64,000 bases of DNA from Telopea speciosissima (GCF_018873765.1 NC_057925.1:46531010-46595009), one strand, 5' to 3'. Numbered from the stretch's first letter, positions 22,001 through 34,032 are shown. Notes: a model not told the origin generated them from the letters alone. Numbers and translations are program-made.

Positions 22001-25000
22001 TACTTTCCATTGTGTTATTTGTCCTCTGAAAAATATTAACTTCTCATTAAAAAAAAAAAGGATAATGGGAAGTACTTATATTATTTTAACATTTCCTTCT
22101 CAATCTGCTATGCTCCCATTAGGATTATATTACATAATTGTTAAGAATGTATTTATTCTGTTTAGTATAACCACTAGGGGTATTTTGGGTATTCAGTTGT
22201 TTAGTTAAGGGCTTATTTGTAATAGTTGTTATATCAGGGGTATACTTGTCCCTGATATTATTTTCATTAATATAAATACATTCTGTAGCCCATGGTTGGT
22301 GCATCCAGTCCAATTGTGAGCTACTATTCTCCTCTCTTAGCTTGTGGCACTTCCTTTTCTCTCGATCTTCTTCTTCTCTCTCTCTGTCTCTCTCTTCTAC
22401 ATTGTTAGCACTGATTTCCTATATTGATATTTTTCACAGACCATGGTGTAGAAATATGGATTGTTATCTGTGTGGAGTACTTGTACAGGATTGATGGATT
22501 TTTACCAGTGCTATCTGGTTATTACTTAGAAATATAATGCTTTTCTTAAAATTATTGTCTTCTTTACTAAGGCATGTTTTGGATTGGTTGCAAATGTCTT
22601 AACATTACACAGCCATCAGCCCTCCAAAGTAACACCAGTCAACCTCGTTTACCTGGATTCTTTTGTTATATGCAAAAGAATAAATTTTTTCATTTCACGT
22701 GAAATGTTAAGGGCACAATCAAGCTTCCTGCAGAAAGCATAAGTAATAAATACATTCAGAAGATGCTTCAAAAAACATGTTGCTTCTGGCATTTGATATT
22801 TTCAGATAATTGTTGAAGAAATGGAGAGCTTGTGTGAAATAGTTTAATGGCCAATTTTTCTAGCTTTATTTGACTGTCACATAGCTTCCTGCACCGTAGC
22901 CTGTTCAAGCCCTAATTAACTTGATATGTCCAGTGAGGCTATTGTTGTCTGTCTCTCTGTCTCTCTGTCTCTCTCTCTCTCTTTCTATCCTCAAAAGCTA
23001 GCCGTTAAGGAGAAGGTGCCTAAGTACCTATTAACCAACCCACATCCTCTTTCATATCCGATGTGGGACTATTCTTTTGCCGTATGCATGGATATCCCAA
23101 CATATATATATATATATATATATATATTGTGGGGGGGGGGGGAGTGTTATGGTTTTCTTTAATGCGCTTTTCTATGAGTTTGTTGTGTTGTGGTGAACTT
23201 GGCTTCATAAGCGGTGAAAATTCTTATTTCTTTTCTTCTTTTTTGGATACTCAAAGATTCTTAACAGATTTGGCTGCATTCAGTAATATCTTGTTGTATT
23301 TGGATATGTCTGTTATCCTAATGAGTGGAGTGTTATTTCTTTCTCAGGAATTAATTAAGGGTGTGAATGAAGTAGAGATTTCACCTAACCGGTACGATAC
23401 TGTTCTTCTTGCATCTCAGGTATTAATTAGATTCTTAATCCTTTGGGATCCAAACTTTTTCCCCCTCCTTTGGAACTTGTATTTTGAATCTACAACAGCC
23501 TATGGCATCTAATATGCTATTTTCTAACTTCATTGTTGCAATGCTTGTTCTATGATATATATATAGTTGATGATCTAAGTTTGTTTACCAACCAATAATT
23601 GATTATCATCAGTCTCCTGGTTGGACCAGATTTTCCGTGTTGCAATAATGGCAGTGGCATCATGATATAACTTTTATGATTTCTGAATCTCTTGTAGTAT
23701 GAACACAGGCATGCATCCTCGAGTTTCCATAAGATCTCATATTTGGATAACAGTGAGAAAGTAAGATTTAGTGGTGTCCAACTGTGGGTGTAAATGTTTT
23801 GGTGAAGGTCATTACTATGTGAGATGGAACATTGATTTTAGGAGCTATTCCAGGCATTAGTACTGTAATTAAATGTTTCTTTGGGAGGAAATGCTAGCTA
23901 TCAATAACTAAATGGGTGAATGTTTGTCATCTGTCTTCTGTTTATTGTATTTTGGTAATATTGCTGTACTCTGATGTGTATCTTATCTATATTTTCTTCC
24001 TTCAAATGCTAGATCTTGGATAGATATCAGAGCATATATGGATCCCAAGGGAGCTTCACTTGCTGATTTTAGTGCTTGGGGGGTGGGGGGGGGGGGTTGG
24101 GGGTGGTGGTGTTGCACAGATTCAAATGGGAAGAGTTCTCAAAAATTTCTCTAAAGTTTGGTAATAAATGAGAACAGTTACAAATCTGATACTCAAATTG
24201 TGATGGAAGCTTGTTTCTGGCTAAGATCTATTTTTTTTTGTTGGTTTGTTTGTTTGTTTCCAATATACCAGATCAACCTCTGTTTTGGAGAGTTTTTATG
24301 GTAATTGGGTCAGTTTTAAGTAACCATTGCTTGGTTTATAGATCCATATTTTTTTCCTCTCAATTATGCCTCTTCCATTTTGTTGCGTTTCTGCTGCTAG
24401 TTGTTGTGGATTGTTGAGTAGCGTGAGAGGTTTGTTGCTATTGGGTTTTTTCCCATGTCAGTGACATTTTGGTGTCTGACATTCCTGGTCATGGTGATTG
24501 CAGTTAAGTCTACTTATAATGACCTGGCCCCTTCTTCACAGGTGGTCCAATGTAACTTGTTTCTTTCTGTCCCCAAAGACTGCTGACGCAACCTAGATAC
24601 AGTTGTGCATGCATATCTCAAATATCATATGCAGTGCATCTCACAGTTGAGGCAAGAATATAATCTGCTACCTATGTTTCTGAGTTAATGAGCTGTTCAG
24701 CCAATTCTGATGGCTGAAAACCAGAATTAGTAACTTAGGAGGTAGAGATCAAACCGGCCAACAGATGGCTACCAAACTTAAGTTGAGTGGAGGTGATGCT
24801 GATCAGGTCCTTTGCTCCAAATTACAGCCAATTCTGATGGCTATTGCAACCGCGGGTTCAAAACTTGTAAACAGTGTCTCCTGCGAAGCAGGGGGTAAGG
24901 CTGCGTACATTCGCCCCTCCCAGACCCTGCAGTATGAGGAGCCTCATGCACGTGGATGCTCTTTTTGTTGAGAATATAATATATGTTTGAGGGATTAAAT

Positions 25001-25145
25001 GTCTTCCTTTAACTCCATCGTGTTCATATCTCGTATTGTCAGGAGTTTTATAGCAAACCCTAACCTGTTGTACAAATAGAATGTGAAAGAGGATAGCTTC
25101 TCCATGAGCTCTCTATCCTTATGCCTTTTTTATTCTACCTCTTTC

Positions 25146-25180
<35 letters not shown>

Positions 25181-28100
25181 GTTGGGGGGGAGGGGACACA
25201 GTTACATTGTTTCTAACTTTAATGACTTTAGTAATGCAATCCCAAGTCCAGATAGCATTTGTCCAAGTTTTCAGAATATTTAATTTTGTTTACTCTTTCT
25301 TAACTAGTTATTGAGTTTTCTCAGTTTCCATGAGATATAAAAAATATTGTCTGTTCTATTAAAAAAACTGAATGACACTTTTCAGGTTTTATAATTAACA
25401 TGCATAGTATTTAAAACTATTTTTTCCATAGCATGATTTGTAGACCATAAAAGTAGAAAATTAATGCTTACCAATTTTAAACTAAAACACATGCAAGCTA
25501 TCCTTTGTTTTCTTTCTTATTTCTTAGTTATTTACACATGAAATAGGTGAAGGGAATTACTTTGTCTCATCTTGCAGAAATGTAGACCAAATGAAGAAGA
25601 GTTGGATTTGATGGGCGATAGTTTCATACCAAGTTACCTGTAACTGTAGCGGTACTAGGAATTGTTGTGGTTAATATCAGTGACGTGGTTAAAAGGGTTG
25701 CCTCCAGATTCTGTTGAATTGTGATCTTAATCTTGTGGTTGAGAGTTTGGTTCATGTTTTCATATCTCCCCCTTTCCCCTCGGTTCCAATAGAAAGAAAC
25801 ATGCGTGTCTGGTGCATATGAGAGAGAGAGAGAGAGAGAGAGAGATTTACCTTGATTCATCTTTGGTGTGTTGATATTTCTTTCGATTTTCTCTTTTTTA
25901 TATCCTGTGATTGGAGAGGTTATTGTACAGCCTTGCCAGCAAGGTTTAAAGTATCCTTCCGTATCCTCCGATACTAACCGATATGTATCCTATTTTTAAG
26001 GTACCGATATGATACCTAAAAAATATTGGTATTAGTACATGTAAGAAACCGCATTCTTTATATATAATCAATTGAATGCACTTGTAGTGTCATACTTTGT
26101 TCTACTTTTTATACATTATATGTATATATTTTACATTTACATATTACTTATCCATAGTGTTTTATGCTTTAAAACTGCATTTTGCATGCATCCTAAGCAT
26201 TTCCATACTATCTAGCATATCTTGTATCTCTCTGATACAATACAATACTTCTCTTAAAATCACCCTCCCAATTCGATACCCGATACCAATACTTTAAACC
26301 TTGCTTGCCAGTTCATTTCTATAACATGTGAAGGTTCAAGTTAAATTTTAAGTTCCCCTGTCTTCATCAAGTTATCTTGTTTCTGTTACATGGTGTCTGT
26401 TTTCTGTTACTTTCAGATTCGACAGTTGGCTCAGGAGATCAAGGAATTGGCATTGTCCAATCCTGTGACCATTTTCAATGGAAATACCGATTCTAGTGGT
26501 ACTGGTATGTATGTTGATTATTTTACACATTTCATTGCCTGCTAGCAGTACCTCAGCAAACTCCTGGAATTTTGTGTGCAAACTTCTAGTGAAGACAGGC
26601 AGTCATGGTGTTTATGCAGTGAGTTGGGACCCACCACTCTATGGGCTGCACCCAGGGATAACTCAAGACATTAATCAGTTTTGATTGGATGACAGTAGCT
26701 TTCCAAATTATGCATTCTTGCTTTACCCCCTTAAACAAGTCTGGTTGACTAAAGAAAATGATTGGATTGGACTCTATGATCATCTGATGGTGCAGTTCTG
26801 TCAGACATCTTGTCAATGAAACACGAGGAATGAGGGGTCCCACTTCTTTCAGTGCATAATTTTAGAGGTGTGCAGCTACTAGGCTTCCCACGAGGTCTGT
26901 GCTGCAGAGGTCTGCCCACGGGTGCACTATATTTGCTCAATTAAAAATTCATGTTTCAGTCAGCCTTAGTTAGGATCATTAGAAGAGTTAGCTCGGGATG
27001 GCAACATGGCGAGCTAAAACTGGGGCTCCCCTCCCTAGCCCCTAATTTGTTGTGGCCTCATGAAGGTAGGGTTGGGTTTCATATTAGGAAAAACTCCAGG
27101 ACCCCTGCCTGGCTTCAACCTGCAAGATTCTGCTCTAGTTAATCGTAAGAAGGTAGTCCCATGCATGCTTTACTGGATGGTGCAGTTGGGATTGACCAAT
27201 ATTTAATAGGGTCATGTTTTCTATTGAAAAAAACCCACTCGGTACCCAATCTGTTTCCATCCCTATGTTGGGTAGTGTGCATGATTCGTGTTGATGTGCA
27301 TTTGAGATGTGTTTTGCAATCTTCATGTCCTCACAGCTTCTTTTCAGTCCATCAAAAATTGTATCAGACATTGATAACAGAAGTTTTCATGTTTGTCTTC
27401 TTCTCTTCTGCTCAGGGAAATTTGCATCTTACATTATGCCGGCTGCTGCACTTGGGGCAATGGGATATTGCTATATGTGGTGGAAGGCAAGATTCTATTA
27501 TTGATGATCTTATGGACTTAAAGAGGCTGTTTTTTGGTATTTTAAGGTTCGGATATGAGTGCTACTTCCTTTTCTTCTTTAAATATGTCTATGTTTTTTC
27601 TTCTTCTCTGCAGGGATGGTCATTTTCTGATGTCATGTTTGTTACAAAACATAATATGGCCAATGCTGTTGCAAATGTGTCTAAGCAGTTGGAGCAAGTA
27701 TCTGCAGCTTTAGCTGTATGTCTAGGAAACTGATAGTCCTACTAACTGAAGAATCATTACTCCCTTTTATATGAATTATTCTTTTATTTTCTTGATGAAG
27801 TTTCATTACTAACTTTACAGTCAACAAAACGGCATCTGACCCAGAAGCTTGAGATCTTGGATGTAAAGATGGATGAGGAGAAGGAAACGTCAAAGCTTAT
27901 CATGAATGAGGTAGATTATACATAATTTTTCTGTTTCAAGGTAGAAACATGTTCACACCCATGTGTTTCTTATTTACAGGTATAATTATTTTATGCTGAT
28001 TATGATATTTTAAGGGGCTTGATAACTTTTAATTAATCTGGTTCATACTACACGTCTCCAAGAAGCGATAAATATCTCCTACAGCTATAGTGGAAAACTC

Positions 28101-31100
28101 CCAAGAATTATCGGTGAAGGAAACTTTTGGATTCATTGGAAGCTCTTACTAACATGTTGCTCAATCTAAACAGAAAGGACAGTATAGACAGGGTCATGGA
28201 GGGTTTTTTTTTTTTGGGGGGGGGAGGGGGGCTGTGCCTCACTGAGAGGAGTTGGGATGGAATTTGAGAGGAATGGAGTTCGTCCATTAACTTTTTCAGT
28301 TTCTCATAAATAATTAACTTCAGGGGGAGCAGAAGATTTTTCGTCGAAAGTTGAAGTGTATGCTCACAGAAACTTTCATTTTAAAAGACATGGATTTATG
28401 TTGGTGCCTGACATGGAAATGAGGTGTCTGATATACCAATGGTAAAAAATTGACGACACATATAGTCGGCCCCTATTTGCAGCTATTCTATGTTTTGTTT
28501 CTATAGAAAATCTACCCCTTCTCCCCTCCCTTAATCTCATTTTCCTTTTTGGAAGACAAAATATATACATGAACTGTCCAGTTAGAATTGATATGCATGC
28601 TGGTGTCCGATACATAAATGGCTTTGAAATGACAAATAGGCGTCCTTAACACATGGATGTGAAATAGACATATTATAGAGTATCATATCATGAAAAGGTA
28701 AGTGAATATACTTATGTTTGCTCTTACCCTTTGAGAAGTGAAATGTGATTATACACTCTTCTCTGATTAGGTTTTGCAAGTGTGTGTTTGTGTGCCTTTG
28801 GGAGGGTGGGGATTTGGACCTACAAGTCTTAGTGCATGACTGATTGGGTCCTACCTTTGAGATTGAGAGTTGAATATGAATGGAAGGTTTGCACTGTTTC
28901 TGTTCTCGTGTTATTCAAATTAGGGTTGATTTTAATGCATTTACAACTTGTCTGTTAGGTAAATGAAGTGAAGTCAGATCTTTCTCTAATTGGATTTGAT
29001 ATTGAAACAATCCAGAAAATGGTATCCGGACTGGTAAGTTGAATACAAAAAAATTTGAGCATGCTAAAGGTAGAGTAGGCCAACAAGATGAGTGTCGGGC
29101 TGATGTTCTAGTTTTTGTTACACTGAGCAGGAAGGAAAGATTGGACTACTGGAAAGCAAACAGGTTGGTTATACATCCGTGAGATTGCAGTCATTGTGAA
29201 TATTTCTCCTTTCAGTTTGCTTTACCCACTGAGAGTTTACGAAGTGTGATTGATTTCCCTTCTCTGAATATTGTGCAGGATGTTACTAATTCTGGTCTCT
29301 GGTATCTATGTCAATATGCTGGAGGCATTAAAGAAGGCCTCGGTGCTAAACCTTTGCAGGTTGGACATTTTATTTTGTTTGCATTTTTGTCACATTTTGA
29401 AATGGGATTGTTTTCGTCATCATTATTATTTTAAAATCAGATATAGGTTGCATGCACTGGGTACACCCTTTTTTATATAGGTTGCATGCCTTCTCTTATA
29501 ACCTCAGAACTTCAGGACATGGCAGTAATGACAGATTCGTTAGTCAAATAAGGAAGATCCAAGTACAGAGGTGGAACCCTTTAAGACACAAATATGATGG
29601 GTGCATAGTGCATTAATTTCCAAACAAGAATCCAATAGAAAAAAACTAAATACTGATAAAGATAAGGTTGTAATCAAACAAAGGTAGCCTAACAGGCCTA
29701 GGCAAACCAAATCTGTGCGGAAGGAACCGCATACATGATACTAGAGTCTTCTCTTTGTTAATAAAGTTCAGGCCCTCACAAGAGCATTCAGTTCAGCAAA
29801 TTTTTGGAACCCTATCCATGGTAAAGAAAGAAACAAGAAATGAGAGTACTTAATCAACAACAACAACAATATAGCCTTATCCCAATTATATGGGGTTGGC
29901 CACATGGATCCTTGCTCTCCAATCAGCTTTATTCGAAGTCATACATGATATGAGGTCTAAGCTAAGCATGTCTTTCCTCACCACTTCTCCTATATGATTA
30001 CTTTAGGTCTGCTCCTTGCTCTTTTAGAGTTAAAAGAATAAGGGGCAAGCTAAATGAGAGGACTTATTCAAAAAAATAAAAAAAGACGGAAAGAAAAAAA
30101 TGAGAGACCTGGTGGAGCATCTGATGAATATCACCATTACCAACACCCGACTCACCAGGGTTACCACAACTCAAATCATCAGGTTAGAGTTACAATTGCA
30201 GAATCGCAGGTTGCTTTAATTGTAGGCTCTAGTAGTGGATAGGAGAGATGTACACTTTAGCTTATGGAATGATAATTAAATCCAAGCTTTGACATTGACT
30301 CAATTTTTTGGTAGCTAACTTTGTATTAAGTGGTGTTAGAAGTTCTCATAAGGTTGGTAGTTGAGTTAAAGCTGCTTCTTTTTTTCTTAAGCATCTTTTA
30401 AGAAAGGTATTCTAAATTAATCCATTTGTAGATTAAGTCACTGCCTTTGCCCAATCATTGGGTACCTATATACTTAGAAGTTCACATAAGTTGTTAGTTT
30501 ACTAAATCAAAGTTACTATCTTGACTCAATCATTTGGTAGCTAACATCCTGTAAGTAGTGTTAGTTCTCTAAGTTGTTAGTTGAGTTGAAAAAACTACTT
30601 CATCCCTTAAGCATCTTATAAGCAAGCTATTCTAAGTCAATCAATTGCTGGATGGCATCTTTCTGTTGGTGTTACAAGTTCCCATAAAATTTAATTAGTT
30701 GACAAACTTCTCACTACATTGGATCTTTTCTGAAACATAACCTAGAATCAGATCTTCATCCCCTATGCATCTTTTTTTTTTTTGTGTTTGGTAAACATCC
30801 CCTATGCATCTTATAGGCAAGCTAATTACTAGAGTCAATTACTTAATTTCAGGAATGAAATAGACATTTAGAAATAAGCCAATCAGAATGTTCATTCCTT
30901 CTAAATTAAGAACAAGAATCAAAATCCCCATACTGGAGAACATATTTGTCACTCAAAACTGATACATGTAGAATCAGATCGTACTACTTTGATTCTTCTG
31001 CTTAGTTGGTGATGTGTTATTATTTTTGAATGTGGCAGGATGGTAGTGTTAGACCTCCACCAGAACGTGCACCGTTGACCTATGAAGAGAAAACATCGCT

Positions 31101-31397
31101 CAAGGTACGCTGCAAAAGGAGTTTTTTCTTTTTCATTTTTTGTCCCATATCCATTTTTCTTCTTTATTCTTCTTAGTGGGGGCTCTTTTGTTCCCTAATC
31201 TATATTTATGTGCCTCAATTATTTTCTTCCAGGGACTGCAATTCATTGTTGAAACTACCGAGGCAGGCGAGGTAAAAAATTCAAAGACAAGCAAAGTATT
31301 ACAAAATGATTGTGAAAACAAGCCTGTCAAAAACATCTCGATGACAAAAACAAGAATACACAGGCCAATTGGGATTTCTTTGGCAAGGGAAATATGA
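19082..31397 (+). CDS. DUF1664 family membrane protein, twelve exons
   Basis: Exons are 19082-19136, 21873-21934, 23348-23419, 26417-26504, 27416-27486, 27614-27715, 27821-27910, 28959-29033, 29131-29163, 29279-29359, 31039-31104 and 31233-31397, giving about 319 residues with all phases joining. The N-terminus MAMQTGVSTSKVLVLVGAGL is hydrophobic. A second hydrophobic segment, YIMPAAALGAMGYCYMWWKG, lies near residues 97-116. It is followed by the DUF1664 signature WSFSDVMFVTKHNMANAVAN and a long coiled-coil-like helix (VSKQLEQVSAALASTKRHLT). The C-terminus ends TRIHRPIGISLAREI. The molecular function of the family is not established. All introns are GT-AG except intron 5 (27487-27613), which starts with GC. 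Exon 12 could instead splice after GAG at about 31271, but the uninterrupted C-terminus fits the family better. Confidence 0.92.
19812..20086 (+). mobile_element. TRIM/copia-like LTR retrotransposon relic
   Basis: Two direct copies of a 65-70-bp sequence (TGTTGAT.TACATT...CTTAA.A.CTC.AGCTTT...TTGTAAC) lie at 19812-19882 and 20024-20086. Directly after the first copy is TGGTATCAGAGCC (19884-19896), the primer-binding site matching initiator tRNA-Met that is typical of plant copia and TRIM elements. The interior of about 130 bp has no gene. It lies in intron 1 of the DUF1664 gene. Confidence 0.6.
20761..20840 (-). repeat. tRNA-derived SINE-like repeat
   Basis: The minus strand reads GGGGGTAGCTCAGTTGGCAA ... 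GGTCATGAGCTCAACACTCC, matching A and B boxes, with an imperfect acceptor-like pairing (CCAAGGGGG with CCTTGG). The loops do not fit a functional tRNA. Confidence 0.55.
21306..21575 (-). mobile_element. RTE-type LINE 3' ends (two overlapping tails)
   Basis: Two stretches (21306-21362 and 21410-21575) match the complement of the conserved RTE LINE tail, with TCGGCTACATGGATCCT and terminal CAACAACAAC (TTG repeats on the element strand). The second includes CACTTCTCCTAYGGTCATTTTAGGT-like sequence of the C-terminal coding end. Severely 5'-truncated and dead. Confidence 0.7.
23102..23127. repeat. (AT)n microsatellite followed by poly-G
   Basis: Thirteen AT units followed by a run of about 12 G at 23131-23142, in intron 2 of the DUF1664 gene. 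Confidence 0.9.
24831..24970 (+). repeat. Au-type SINE remnant
   Basis: Contains a GCGGGTTCAAAAC B-box-like motif and the conserved Au body GCGAAGCAGGGGGTAAGGCT, CAGACCCTGCAGTATGAGGA and GCCTCATGCACGTGGATGCT, ending in T-rich sequence. A minus-strand copy lies at 57905-58012 and tail fragments occur in the array at 50-51 kb. Confidence 0.75.
25940..26303. mobile_element. hAT-like MITE with GATAC-motif interior, 8-bp target duplication
   Basis: Flanked by perfect CTTGCCAG (25932-25939 and 26304-26311). Termini are CAAGGTTTAAAGTATCC and its near complement. The 364-bp interior is largely reiterated CCGATAC/GATATG-type motifs and has no gene. Eight-bp duplications and CAAGGTTTAAA-type ends point to hAT. 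It lies in intron 3 of the DUF1664 gene. Confidence 0.88.
27487..27613 (+). other. Non-canonical GC-AG intron 5 of DUF1664 gene
   Basis: The coding frame MWWK ends AAG at 27486 and the next bases are GCAAGA. The downstream exon starts after CTGCAG at 27614 with GGATGGTCATTT (GWSF). Reading on through the donor meets a stop within six codons, and no GT between gives the conserved MWWKGWSFSD junction, so the donor must be GC. Confidence 0.85.
29857..30032 (-). mobile_element. RTE-type LINE 3' fragment
   Basis: Complement of the RTE tail: CAACAACAACAATATAGCCT, GGTTGGCCACATGGATCCTT and CTCACCACTTCTCCTATATG, as at 21410-21575. Truncated; lies in intron 10 of the DUF1664 gene. Confidence 0.7.
30288..30850. 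repeat. Degenerate tandem repeat, period about 240 bp
   Basis: Motifs such as GACTCAATTTTTTGGTAGCT with AACTT.GTA..AAGTGGTGTTA, and CTTAAGCATCTTTTAAGAAA with G.TATTCTAA, recur in the same order at about 30290-30415 and 30530-30640, with weaker versions between and after. Located in intron 10. Confidence 0.6.
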
Positions 31398-32830
31398 ATT
31401 CTGCTTCTCAAATTCATAATATTTGATTGCTTTTGTGAATGAACCTGGTTGCTTCATATTTGATCCTATGGACTTGCTTGGCTCACAGGGATGCTCCATA
31501 TTGACCGGGGCTCAATGATACCATGAGGTCAAGTTCTTTGACCTTGTTTCTGTGTGCTCTCCAATTTAAAAATGGGAATAACGTTTATTGATCCCAGGAT
31601 TGTGATAAATACATGTTGAGAGAACTGGCCATAATGGCCTCAATTCTTGTTGTAAACTTATAGGAGTGGTGGTGTGTGTAACTTTAGAGGGGGGGGGGGG
31701 GGGGGGGGCGGGGGAGATCCATAGAATTTTAAAGAAATTTCATTGTTCGTCACTGATTGATTTCAAAGAGCTAGGGTTTAAAAAATTGTTTTGGAGGCCG
31801 ATCTTGATCCTGATTCTGTCCAATCCAAATCGGACTGACCCTGTAAGGCACTGTTTGTTAAGCATTTTATGTCAATTTTGCATTCTCATATGATAAAAAT
31901 AGTTGTTTATACTGTTCGTGAATGCACAATCGACCTAGAAAGCATTCCGAGAATGAATGCCAAACACAGCAGAGCAGGGTTGGGACATTGAACAGTCTAT
32001 GGATTTAAAAACTGAAATTGGATTGGAGGAATCTGTGTATTCGAATCAGAATCGGCCAAGCCCAATCTCGATCCTGCTTTGGGAGAGCGGGTGATCCATA
32101 CAAGGTTTTTAGGGTTCGGGTGTAATCTGGCCGATTCTAACCCATTTTGGAACGATCAGAATCTATTAGACCGATTCAGATACCAATTCCTTGTTTCAGA
32201 ACTTTCATCTGATCTCTATTGATGTTGATCGAATCGGTTAAAAGCGGTCAGAAAAGTCAAAAAAGATACATGGAAGGGGGAAAGGAAGGACCCGGATCCT
32301 CTACGGTGCAGGACAGAAACAGGACTATGTGCAATGATTGTCTTACTCCCATTTGAGCAAGATGTTTGGACAGGGGTTTGGCTGTCATTCCGCATGGTCT
32401 GTGTTTGCGTATAACGATGCAGGACAGCCAGTACGCCGCAGAGAAATAATTATTATAGGCAACTTTAATTCCTCTAATAGGGAGAGGGGGAAGCGAATTG
32501 AAGGAGATAACGATTCCGCCGTAGAGGATCCAACTTGGGAAAAGGTATAGATTTCTCTGGTTCTCAGACTTTTGGAGTCCATTGGTTTGTCAAAAGGGTG
32601 TGGGTCCCTCTCCATCTTCTGTTTCCCTGCACAAGTACAATTTTGATACATGTGGCTCTCTCCATTAACTTTGCTCGGACACACACCACAACGGTCCACA
32701 GACTCCACCCATCATATCTCGTCGACGTCTCATTCAAAGTCGGCAGTGGAGAGTGGAGAGTGGAGAGTGGAGAGCCTTTCCAGACTTCCCGTTACCATCT
32801 CCACTGAAGCTAAGATCCTAAAAGCCTGCC
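31398..32830. other. Intergenic region between DUF1664 and BAG5 genes
   Basis: The first part is 3' UTR of the DUF1664 gene. A pure G run (about 31690-31708) is followed by a CCGATTC/GATTCAGAT-rich stretch (31795-32240), probably a decayed motif-rich hAT-like element. The final 300 bases should hold the BAG5 promoter and 5' UTR, including a 7-bp tandem repeat (GTGGAGA, about four units, 32745-32774). Confidence 0.5.
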
Positions 32831-33490
32831 ATGAAATCCTCCCAGAAATCTCGATTCTTCTCCACCTCCTCATATGCCAGTGTCACTTACACGATCATCA
32901 ACAAGAAGGATGACCAAAATACCCCTCCATCACAGGTCAAAACCGCCGAGATTCCCGTCGAGTGCTTTTCCGATGAAGTTCCAGTTCCGATCGATGTCCA
33001 TCTCCCGGCCTCTCTCCAACCCTCGGAATCTTCAGCTGCCGTGAAGATACAATCGGCCTATCGGGCACACATGATCCGAACACTGGTCAAGAGGATCAGG
33101 GCCGTCAATAAGGAGGCGGACCGGTTGCAGAAGCTCATACAACGGCAGGAGACCGTCGATGCCATCCGAAGCGACGAACGGGAGAAGGTGAGGATGAACG
33201 AGGCACTCATGGCTTTGCTGCTGAGGCTTGATTCGGTGCCGGGAATATATCCGGCGGTGCGTGAGATACGGAGAGCGGCGAGCCGTCGGGTAGTGGGGTT
33301 GCAGGAGATTCTGGATGCAGTGGCGGACGCCAGAGTCCACGATGCCGACGGGTTCCTCACCAACTGGGATCAGATGATTGCAGATATGGAAGAAGACGTA
33401 TGTCTGAGGAGAGGAGGGGAGGAAATGGAGAGATTTTGCGCGGAGAAGTTAGGGTTCCGATGCTTTGAGAGGTTTCTTCGTGGGGTTTAA
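32831..33490 (+). CDS. BAG5: BAG-family co-chaperone with IQ motif (BAG5-like)
   Basis: A single-exon protein of 219 residues. The IQ calmodulin-binding motif is at about residues 69-88 (AAVKIQSAYRAHMIRTLVKR). It runs directly into a BAG domain (about 88-165: AVNKEADRLQKLIQRQETVD, ERGEKVR-like EREKVRMNEALMALLLRLDS, PAVREIRRAASRRVVGLQEI), which binds the Hsp70 ATPase domain as a nucleotide-exchange factor. IQ plus BAG without other domains is the layout of Arabidopsis BAG5, a mitochondrial protein linking calmodulin to Hsc70. The first 25 residues are rich in Ser, Thr and basic residues and free of acids, which suits a mitochondrial presequence. The exon is clearly more GC-rich than its surroundings. 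Start: first ATG in the frame, upstream of all conserved parts. Confidence 0.93.
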   Translation: MKSSQKSRFFSTSSYASVTYTIINKKDDQNTPPSQVKTAEIPVECFSDEVPVPIDVHLPASLQPSESSAAVKIQSAYRAHMIRTLVKRIRAVNKEADRLQKLIQRQETVDAIRSDEREKVRMNEALMALLLRLDSVPGIYPAVREIRRAASRRVVGLQEILDAVADARVHDADGFLTNWDQMIADMEEDVCLRRGGEEMERFCAEKLGFRCFERFLRGV

Positions 33491-33688
33491 TTATTTCTTT
33501 CCTCTCTTCTCCTCTCCTCAGTCCTCCGCCGGACTCGTCGCAGATATGAAGAAAGCGTGTTCTAGTGGAAGAAGGAAATCCTGAACAAAACTACGAGTTT
33601 TTGATCTTCTTTCCCTTAATGCTGTTACCATCTACAAATATGAAATTACGACTCTCAAGTCTCATTAGGTCTCTCTCTCTCTCTCTCT

Positions 33689-33754
33689 CTAATGTCTTGG
33701 CTGAGGTTGTAAATTGTAAATCTAATGTCTTGGCTGAAGTTGTAAATTGTAAAA
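33689..33754. repeat. Tandem duplication, 33-bp unit
   Basis: CTAATGTCTTGGCTGA(G/A)GTTG followed by TAAATTGTAAA, twice in succession, next to a (CT)n tract and just upstream of MULE C. Confidence 0.85.
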
Positions 33755-34032
33755 TAATGGGAATTTAAATTTAAGGATAATTTACACATACCACCCCTGA
33801 GGTTTAACGAAAGTATAATTTTAACCCCCAGTTTGGATAAATCTACGTACCCTTTGAGGTTTACAAATGTTAATAGATACACTCATTCCGTCAGGTCATG
33901 ACTAACAACGTTAAAAATATACTGTGAACTAATAGAATTACCCTTACAAGAAGTAAAAAAAAAAAAAAAAAAAAACTTACAACTCATCTTCCCCAAAATC
34001 GATTGGGGAGGGCATAGATGGGAAATCAATTT

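Noticed and set aside
27161-27733. 190-codon frame on the plus strand
   Set aside because: It runs through intron sequence and only overlaps DUF1664 exon 6 in the right frame; exon 5 is read in a different frame.
33032-33363. Two minus-strand frames of about 100 codons
   Set aside because: Antisense shadows of the GC-rich BAG5 exon.
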